Assembly: GCA_964400155.1 (NCBI GenBank)
Contig: CAYNSQ010000019.1
Coordinates: 1-12,326 of the forward strand
DNA: 12,326 bases
Direction: 5' to 3'
Origin: JAYTJL01 sp964400155
GTDB taxonomy: Bacteria; Patescibacteriota; Saccharimonadia; Saccharimonadales; UBA10212
Positions 6,475-12,326 of this stretch are shown here, piece after piece. Numbering within the stretch: the stretch's first letter is position 1; the number at the start of each line of letters is the position of its first letter. The notes beneath the pieces were generated by a model, which was not told the origin of the DNA, made no database searches, and saw only the letters and a list, made by a program, of their open reading frames with translations. The position numbers and the translations under genes were made by a program.

Positions 6475-9400
6475 ACTACAGACAAAATCAAACAAAGACC
6501 GGTGGAAATAACAAAACAATGCCAAGGTTTTCAAAGTTACAAAAATTCGATGCCCTTAGGTTTTTGTCTGGGTACGGCAAAGATGCATCGCAAAAGTCCA
6601 AGCGCAAGCTGCTTGTAAGGAGTGTACACCTAGCTTTGATAGGTGTGATCTGTTTGGAACTGGCTGTTGGACTTTATCAAGGCCTGCAACTACGACCTGC
6701 CAATTATGATATAAGCCCCAAAGCTTCTGCACTACTACATGAAGATTATGGTATTTATGGCGGGCTACTGGAATTTGATAAAACCAAACAGACATATGAG
6801 TACAACAAGGACTATCAACCGTCAAAGGAAGTGGCCGGGCAGAGTTTTCGACCCAAATTTAGCGCTTCGTTCAGTGCTAACCCGGACGGTGGTTACACAG
6901 TTGTAGACGTGGTTAACAATGTTAGCGTTGGTTTTGTTCCTAAGTTCAAGACAGCAACTGTTGCCAAACAATCCGGCAAACTAGTTTATCCAATTCGTGG
7001 CACTTCAGCCCAGAAAGTGTTGACACTGGGAGCATCAGCTATCAAAGAAGATATAATTTTGAATGAATTCGAAAAAGACACCATGTCTTTTGCATATGAT
7101 TTGCAAATAGACAGTGGACTAGAAGCCAGACTAGACGCTGGCGGTGGAATAGGAATCTATGGAGTCAATTCAGCATTGCTTGGCAATGTTTCTACGGGAA
7201 CAGATAAAGACGCTCAATTACTACAAAAGGCTCGCCAAAATGGCAAAAAAGACAATTTACTGTTTGGAATTCCGGCGCCATTTATTGTTCAGACCAACAA
7301 ACAAGTATCAGCTGCAAAAACCTGGTACACACTAGAGGGTAAGACTTTAACTGTTCATGCCTCCGGCCTTAGTAAAGCCACTTTTCCACTGAGCATAGAC
7401 CCAAGTGTAGTCATCACCACAGCTACTGACTTTATGCGTGGGAACAATGAAACAAACGTTGACTTTGACGTTAGTAACGAACTTATTCAAAAAGGTAAAA
7501 CCACCGGTGCTTGGTTTAACTCCTGGAACAACACTATGGATTTGGATGCTTCGCTTTGGGACCAAGGCACAGCCGTAGCCGGGGGCTATGTTTATACAAT
7601 TGGCGGTCAAGAAATTTATAAAAAAGTCTTTAGCACACAGGGTACTACTACGTTTGTAGTACCGACTGGTGTAAGTTCTATTACCGTGAAAGCGTGGGGA
7701 GCTGGTGGTGGCGGAGGAGGTGGCGCTGCAACAGGTGCCGGCGCTGCTGGTGGTGGCGCAGGATTTGTTCAGGCAACCTTGAGTGCGACCGCTGGCGAAT
7801 CCTTAACAGTCTATGTTGGTGGAGCAGGTAATGGAGGAGCATACAACTCCGGTGGTAACGATGCTGGTGGTGGTGGTAGCGGTGGCGGATATTCTAGTCT
7901 TTACAGGAGCACAACTCCTTTAGCAGTTGCCGGTGCAGGCGGTGGTGGCGGTGGTGCCAGAGATGCAACTGCTGGTGGTGCAGGTGGCCCAGGTGGCTGT
8001 ACTTCGACTGCCGCAACTTGCAATGGATCAACAGTTGGTAACGGTGGTGGCGGTGGTGGTGCAACAAATAGTGCAGGTGGTACGGCTGGAAGCGGAGGTA
8101 ACAATGGTGGTACAGCCGGCTCATCACTTACTGGTGGACCTGGTGCTGACGGTAGGAATGCAGCTGGTGCTGACGGTGGCGGTGTAGCAGGTGGTCTTAC
8201 CGGTGGCGGTGCCGGTGGACTAGCTAATGTAAACACGACTCGCCCGGGTGGTGGCGGTGGTGGCTCAGGCTATTATGGTGGTGGTGGCGGTGGATCAACA
8301 ACAAGTGCGGGCGGTAATGCCGGTGGCGGTGGTGGTGGTGGTGCTAATTATACTGATGGCGGAGCAACTTCTGTAACCAACACAATAGGTAGCGGCTCTA
8401 CACCCGGAAACAGCTCAGACACAGACAGAAATGGCGCGGGGTCTGGCGGTACAGGTGGTTCGGCGCTGAATAATGGCTCTGTTGGTAGCAACGGTGTTGT
8501 TGTAATCACTTGGACAGTTTCGGGACAATCAACAGCTGTTTCAGACAAAGTCTACTGGGCTAAATTTAGTACTGCCAACTCAACTATTACAAACGCCACA
8601 CCCGGAGCAAGTACAACTTGCAGTAGCTGGTGTACAAATACATCATACAATCTACCATCTCCAAGAAAGGGATATTCACTAGTAGCATACAACGGATTTT
8701 TGTATGTAATAGGTGGTCTCGATGGTAGCGGAACAAGACAAACAACCGTCTATATTGCCAAACTAGGAGCCAATGGCGAACCCAGTCTTTGGCATCCTAC
8801 GGGTAGCACGCCGGTTTATTGGTATACTGATACAGCTTTGGGTACTGCCAAGAGTTATACCGCGGCAGCGGCCTATAATAACACCTTGTACTTGCTAGGA
8901 GGCTCCACCGCAGCTAGTTCGGGTGGAATTACAACTGTAGAAAAAGCAGATATCAAACCAACAGGTGCTCTAGGTACTTGGACTACAACTGGAACAACAG
9001 TGTTGCCCTCGGCAAGGTTTGGGCATGGCGTTCAAATTTATAACGACCGCATGTATCTGATTGGTGGCAACAGTAGCGGTACATTGCAAAGCAGTGTCTA
9101 TTATATAAATCTTAATAGCGATGGTTCGATGGCGGGTAGTTGGAACGGTACCAATGGATTTAGTAGCGCCAGAATGAGTTGGGGCGGTAGTATGACTACT
9201 GTTTGGGGAGCTTATATTTATTTGTCCGGTGGATGCACTACTGTAAACGGTAGCGGTTATTGTACCGCCGTTGCGTCTGATACCCAAATTGCCAGTATTA
9301 ATGCTGACGGTAGCATAGATACCTGGACGACTGTTAGTAACGTATCAGCTACTCGCTTGGGTTATGGTTTAGTCGCTTGGCGTAATGTTTTGTACGCTAT

Positions 9401-12326
9401 TGGTGGATGTACGGTGCAAAATACCTCTACCGGGGTATGTGACACACCTCTTTCGACTGCACAATATGGTGCGATTAACGGTGATGGCAATATAGGGCTG
9501 GGCACAGTTACCTCTGCAAATGGTGCCGGTAACTGCACAGGCGGTAGCCCAACCAATTGTGATTTTCCAAGTAGCGCTGTAGGCAATATGTTGAATGGAG
9601 TTGTATTGTTAAATGGCTATTTATATATAGTTGGCGGCTGTACAAACAACGCCTGCACAACCTATTCCTCAGGTGCTGTTTATACAGCTATTTCAAGTGA
9701 TGGCACAATTACAAGACCTTCGTCATGCGGGGGTTGGACCTATACTGACTCATATTGTGTTAATTCAGCCTCATTGCCAACTGCATTAGGAGCACCTGGG
9801 GTTACTGTTTTTGGAGGTCGTATATATCTTGTGGGAGGATTCCCATCTATAGCCAATATATCTTATGCTTTACCTAATACCGATGGTAGCATATCAGGCT
9901 GGTCTAACACCGACATTACATCAATTGGCGCCACCGATGTTTCTTACCCATTTGTCTATGCTCGGGCTAACCCAGCTTCGGCTGGGTCTACTCCGGGTAA
10001 TTTATATATTTTCGGAGGATGCACAAGTGCAACAGGCATTAGCTGCGGAAGTTATACCGGTAATGTTTATAAATGTGATTTAAGCACAGCCGGAGTACCT
10101 AGTGGCTGTACCAGCACCGGTCAAACTGACATTGGCACAATCACCGGAGCCAGTGGTGCCGGTCTGGGTGCCATGGCTGGGACTGTTTATGCTAACTACA
10201 TATATTTAATGGGTGGTCTAGCCCCGGGTGTAACAGACTCAGCCACTGTCCGGTACGCTAAATTTGATAATAGCAATAATGTGGTTGATGCCGACGGAGA
10301 AACAGTCAATGACGACGCGTGGATTGAATCGGGGAACCAAGTTTCTGTAGGGCGTAGGCGAGGCACAGCTTTTGGCTACAATGGATATATATACTTTGTG
10401 GGTGGGTATAATGGTGCCACAACCACAGTGTTGGATGACATTGACTTCGCAAAAGTTGACGTTAGCGACGGTAGTATTAGCGCATTTACTACTACGTCTG
10501 TAAATGTTGGTCCACGTTGGGGTCAAACCATCGCGGTTACTAACGGCAAAGCATATGTTATTGGCGGTTGTTCGGCGGGTACGTCACCGTCAGGCTGTAG
10601 CACAAGGCTTAATTCAATTAGTCCGTTTATACTATATAACAACGATTATGGGGGCCCGGCTGATTATAGCGCAGGAGCGAACTTGTTTAGTACAGATAGA
10701 ATCGGTGCGGCTTCTACTATATATAATGGTTATTTATATGTAGTTGGTGGCTGTACGGGCACTACTGAATGTGCCACGGTTGGTAACAGTGTTGAATACA
10801 CCAGCATAGATTCTAACACTGGTGCGCTGGCATCTTGGACAACCAGCGGCAATACCTTACCGACTTCATTAGCGTGGGGTAAACTGTTTGGTGCAGGAGG
10901 CACGCTTTACTATGTTGGCGGTCAAACCGGTGCTGCCAACACCACGGCTGTCAGCAGTGTGTATTACACTAGTAGTATATCCTCGGGTAATCCCGCTTGG
11001 AATGGTTCTGCCGCCAGTGGCGGTATAGGCGATACAGCCGGGCAAGCGGCCCAAGCCCGTACAAAATTTGGCGCTGCTATTTGGAATAACCGAATCTATG
11101 TTGTTGGTGGCTATAGTAGCGGTGGCACAGTACAGTCTACCGTGTACTACACGCCCAGCCTGAGTGGCGGTGGCGGAATCGCCGCCGACAGCTGGGGTAG
11201 TACAACCGCATTTAACGTTGCCAGAGCCGGCACTACAGCGGTAGCCTATGCCAACAACCTATATATACTGGGTGGTGATGACGGAACGAATTATTTAAAT
11301 GATGTGCAGTATACGCAAATAAATTCAGACGCTACGGTAGACAGCTGGACTTACTCAACCAGCCTTCCGAGTGCTATAAGTCAGGGAGATGGCTACGCAG
11401 TGAACGGCTACGTTTACCTGTTTGGCGGGCGGTCAGACGCCACAACTTGTACCAACAAAACACTGGTTGCTCCAATCAGTGCCAACACCACTATTGCCAG
11501 CGGTAACAACCCAACCGGAGTCGGCCAATGGTTTGAAACGAACGAACGTTTTAGCGGTAATCGTTATGGTCTAAACGCCAACTACTATAAAGGCAAAAGC
11601 TACATTACTGGGGGCGGCTGTAATTCATTCCCGGGTCTATCCAATCCAATGGTTACCACATTCAACACCGACGCAACTACTCACAATGTGACTATGCCAA
11701 GTGTTGTAGATGCCAATGACTTACTACTACTACTTTACACTACCGATGCTAACTCAACCGTTACCGACCCGGATGGTGGAGGGGGCTGGACTTCGATAAT
11801 TGATCAAACAGGGGGTACACAACTTCGTGCTACTGTTTGGGCAAAAGTAGCCGATGGTTCTGAAGATGCTACGACCGTTAACTTTGCCACCTCCGCAACA
11901 GAAAAGGCCGCAGCTCAAGTGTACAGGGTACCAGCCAGTGAATGGAGTGGTACTACGGCTGGGGTTGAGGCAGCGGCAGTCGACTCTGGTAGTGTTAACA
12001 ACCCAGACCCACCCAATCTAGACCCGGGTGCTTGGGCTACCGAAAACACCACTTGGATGACCTTTATTGCTGGTAGCACCTACACTGGCGTAACAACATA
12101 TCCAACCAACTTTACAACCAACGGAGTTCATAGCAACCCTGCTACAACTGATAACACATCAGCCAGTGTGTCTAGTGCTAGTTACAAATCAGCCGCATCT
12201 TCACTAAACCCAGGCGCATTTACAATGGCAAGTACAACTAACGGTGTAGCAATTACTATTGCTATTCGTCCAGCATCAGGTGACGCTATCAGCTACACTG
12301 GTGATTATAGGGTCGTTCAAACAGCA
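6456..12326 (+). CDS. Signal-anchored Kelch multi-propeller surface protein with glycine-rich domain, 3' partial
   Basis: The frame is open from ATG 6456 to the window edge, 1,957 codons with no stop. Residues 1-51 are basic and cytoplasmic-like (ends KSKRKLLVRS), and 52-75 form one hydrophobic segment (HLALIGVICLELAVGL), a signal anchor or uncleaved signal. Residues 85-320 are an exported region ending in FPLSIDPS (310-317). A Kelch motif YVYTIGGQ lies at 378-385. Residues 397-688 match the glycine-rich domain pattern (TFVVPTGVSSITVKAWGAG, polyglycine, closing GVVVITW). Kelch motifs of the form xYxxGG then recur every 51-77 residues, with Tyr at 750, 812, 867, 922, 980, 1057, 1124, 1184, 1250, 1313, 1367, 1428, 1485, 1548, 1603, 1654 and 1716. 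Blades are linked by DGSIxxW-type turns and LPxxR segments. Residues 1742-1940 are another beta-rich module ending IAIRPASG. ATG 6519 (residue 22) is an alternative start, preceded by GGTGGA. The gene follows the fibre gene by 6 bases, so co-expression is likely. Probable role: surface adhesion or glycan/protein binding; no catalytic motif seen. Confidence 0.8.
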   Translation, partial: MLKMLKYYRQNQTKTGGNNKTMPRFSKLQKFDALRFLSGYGKDASQKSKRKLLVRSVHLALIGVICLELAVGLYQGLQLRPANYDISPKASALLHEDYGIYGGLLEFDKTKQTYEYNKDYQPSKEVAGQSFRPKFSASFSANPDGGYTVVDVVNNVSVGFVPKFKTATVAKQSGKLVYPIRGTSAQKVLTLGASAIKEDIILNEFEKDTMSFAYDLQIDSGLEARLDAGGGIGIYGVNSALLGNVSTGTDKDAQLLQKARQNGKKDNLLFGIPAPFIVQTNKQVSAAKTWYTLEGKTLTVHASGLSKATFPLSIDPSVVITTATDFMRGNNETNVDFDVSNELIQKGKTTGAWFNSWNNTMDLDASLWDQGTAVAGGYVYTIGGQEIYKKVFSTQGTTTFVVPTGVSSITVKAWGAGGGGGGGAATGAGAAGGGAGFVQATLSATAGESLTVYVGGAGNGGAYNSGGNDAGGGGSGGGYSSLYRSTTPLAVAGAGGGGGGARDATAGGAGGPGGCTSTAATCNGSTVGNGGGGGGATNSAGGTAGSGGNNGGTAGSSLTGGPGADGRNAAGADGGGVAGGLTGGGAGGLANVNTTRPGGGGGGSGYYGGGGGGSTTSAGGNAGGGGGGGANYTDGGATSVTNTIGSGSTPGNSSDTDRNGAGSGGTGGSALNNGSVGSNGVVVITWTVSGQSTAVSDKVYWAKFSTANSTITNATPGASTTCSSWCTNTSYNLPSPRKGYSLVAYNGFLYVIGGLDGSGTRQTTVYIAKLGANGEPSLWHPTGSTPVYWYTDTALGTAKSYTAAAAYNNTLYLLGGSTAASSGGITTVEKADIKPTGALGTWTTTGTTVLPSARFGHGVQIYNDRMYLIGGNSSGTLQSSVYYINLNSDGSMAGSWNGTNGFSSARMSWGGSMTTVWGAYIYLSGGCTTVNGSGYCTAVASDTQIASINADGSIDTWTTVSNVSATRLGYGLVAWRNVLYAIGGCTVQNTSTGVCDTPLSTAQYGAINGDGNIGLGTVTSANGAGNCTGGSPTNCDFPSSAVGNMLNGVVLLNGYLYIVGGCTNNACTTYSSGAVYTAISSDGTITRPSSCGGWTYTDSYCVNSASLPTALGAPGVTVFGGRIYLVGGFPSIANISYALPNTDGSISGWSNTDITSIGATDVSYPFVYARANPASAGSTPGNLYIFGGCTSATGISCGSYTGNVYKCDLSTAGVPSGCTSTGQTDIGTITGASGAGLGAMAGTVYANYIYLMGGLAPGVTDSATVRYAKFDNSNNVVDADGETVNDDAWIESGNQVSVGRRRGTAFGYNGYIYFVGGYNGATTTVLDDIDFAKVDVSDGSISAFTTTSVNVGPRWGQTIAVTNGKAYVIGGCSAGTSPSGCSTRLNSISPFILYNNDYGGPADYSAGANLFSTDRIGAASTIYNGYLYVVGGCTGTTECATVGNSVEYTSIDSNTGALASWTTSGNTLPTSLAWGKLFGAGGTLYYVGGQTGAANTTAVSSVYYTSSISSGNPAWNGSAASGGIGDTAGQAAQARTKFGAAIWNNRIYVVGGYSSGGTVQSTVYYTPSLSGGGGIAADSWGSTTAFNVARAGTTAVAYANNLYILGGDDGTNYLNDVQYTQINSDATVDSWTYSTSLPSAISQGDGYAVNGYVYLFGGRSDATTCTNKTLVAPISANTTIASGNNPTGVGQWFETNERFSGNRYGLNANYYKGKSYITGGGCNSFPGLSNPMVTTFNTDATTHNVTMPSVVDANDLLLLLYTTDANSTVTDPDGGGGWTSIIDQTGGTQLRATVWAKVADGSEDATTVNFATSATEKAAAQVYRVPASEWSGTTAGVEAAAVDSGSVNNPDPPNLDPGAWATENTTWMTFIAGSTYTGVTTYPTNFTTNGVHSNPATTDNTSASVSSASYKSAASSLNPGAFTMASTTNGVAITIAIRPASGDAISYTGDYRVVQTA
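6501..6521 (+). promoter_or_regulatory. Possible ribosome-binding site and alternative ATG of the Kelch gene
   Basis: GGTGGA at 6501-6506 lies 12 bases before ATG 6519, whereas ATG 6456 and ATG 6465 have only A/T-rich sequence before them and no purine-rich Shine-Dalgarno match. Starting at 6519 gives MPRFSKLQKF..., shortens the cytoplasmic segment to about 30 residues and leaves a 69-base intergenic leader. Starting at 6456 instead implies coupling to the fibre gene stop. The sequence alone does not settle it. Confidence 0.35.
7650..8520 (+). other. Glycine-rich domain region (low-complexity GGT/GGC)
   Basis: Encodes residues about 399-689 of the second gene. It opens with F-V-V-P-T-G-V-S-S-I-T-V and W-G-A-G followed by polyglycine, continues with Gly/Ala/Asn/Thr blocks, and closes with the strand GVVVITW. 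This opening and closing match the glycine-rich domain found in phage tail and bacterial surface proteins (recalled as Gly_rich_2). The DNA is dense in GGT and GGC triplets and produces spurious open frames on the other strand. Confidence 0.75.
8544..11615 (+). repeat. Kelch repeat array (17 blades after the glycine-rich domain)
   Basis: Protein-level tandem repeat inside the second gene. Each unit of about 51-77 residues carries a xYxxGG strand, then a strand like VYIAKL or VYYINL, a DG[ST]-type turn, a Trp, and often LPxxR. Examples are FLYVIGG, RMYLIGG, YLYIVGG, RIYVVGG and YVYLFGG. With the motif at 7587-7607 the total is 18, enough for roughly two to three propellers of 6-8 blades. The units are well diverged at DNA level, unlike the fibre-gene repeats, so this array is older. 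Confidence 0.8.

Noticed and set aside
6450..6520. Rho-independent terminator between the two genes
   Set aside because: No GC-rich hairpin followed by a T run was found; the spacer is short and A-rich.
7894..8236. His/Leu/Tyr-rich and Pro-rich minus-strand frames and a Val/Gln-rich plus-strand frame
   Set aside because: They are other-frame readings of the GGT/GGC-rich glycine domain and follow directly from its codon composition.
7650..8520. Collagen-like triple helix
   Set aside because: The Gly pattern is GG/GGG runs with Ala, Asn and Thr and almost no Pro; no regular G-X-Y periodicity is present.

Overview
The window holds two very long plus-strand genes, each cut by a window edge, with almost no non-coding DNA. 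Both encode secreted or surface-anchored repeat proteins. The first (2..6449, 5' end missing) is a low-complexity beta-strand-repeat fibre ending in a carbohydrate-binding-like beta-sandwich and a cysteine-containing C-terminal tip. The second (6456..12326, 3' end missing) is a signal-anchored protein with a conserved exported N-terminal region, a large glycine-rich domain, about 18 Kelch-type beta-propeller motifs and a further beta-rich module. No RNA gene, insertion sequence, CRISPR array, integrase or metabolic gene was seen.

The likely source is a Patescibacteria/CPR bacterium, most probably Candidatus Saccharibacteria. This is an inference from recalled protein style: giant Thr/Ser/Gly/Asn-rich repeat proteins, the SMYYDT...CY...W..CG motif followed by a C-terminal beta module, and the N-terminal region ending in an F-P-x-x-IDP motif. 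The standard bacterial code fits, because no in-frame TGA occurs in roughly 4,000 readable codons rich in Gly and containing Trp. That argues against the TGA=Gly lineages (Gracilibacteria, Absconditabacteria). The sequence looks like a short-read, probably metagenomic, assembly: a 100-N scaffold gap (3339-3438) sits inside the fibre gene, bordered on each side by exactly 55 bases repeated about 0.94 kb downstream.

Layout. 1-3338: alternating fibre modules, including a perfect 592-bp direct repeat (1363-1954 and 2470-3061). 3339-3438: gap. 3439-5200: more fibre modules. 5215-5735: jelly-roll-like module. 5844-6446: tip. 6450-6455: six-base intergenic spacer. 6456-7400: signal anchor and exported N-terminal region. 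7587-7610: first Kelch motif. 7650-8520: glycine-rich domain that appears to be inserted in that first Kelch blade. 8544-11610: remaining Kelch blades, many with Cys pairs. 11680-12275: beta-rich module. The second gene stays open to the window end.

The two genes share strand and are nearly contiguous with no visible terminator between them, so they are probably co-transcribed. The simplest reading is a cell-surface adhesion set: a long, almost lysine-free fibre with a binding tip, next to a membrane-anchored multi-propeller protein. For an epibiotic CPR cell this could serve attachment to a host or matrix, but no sequence evidence here identifies the ligand.
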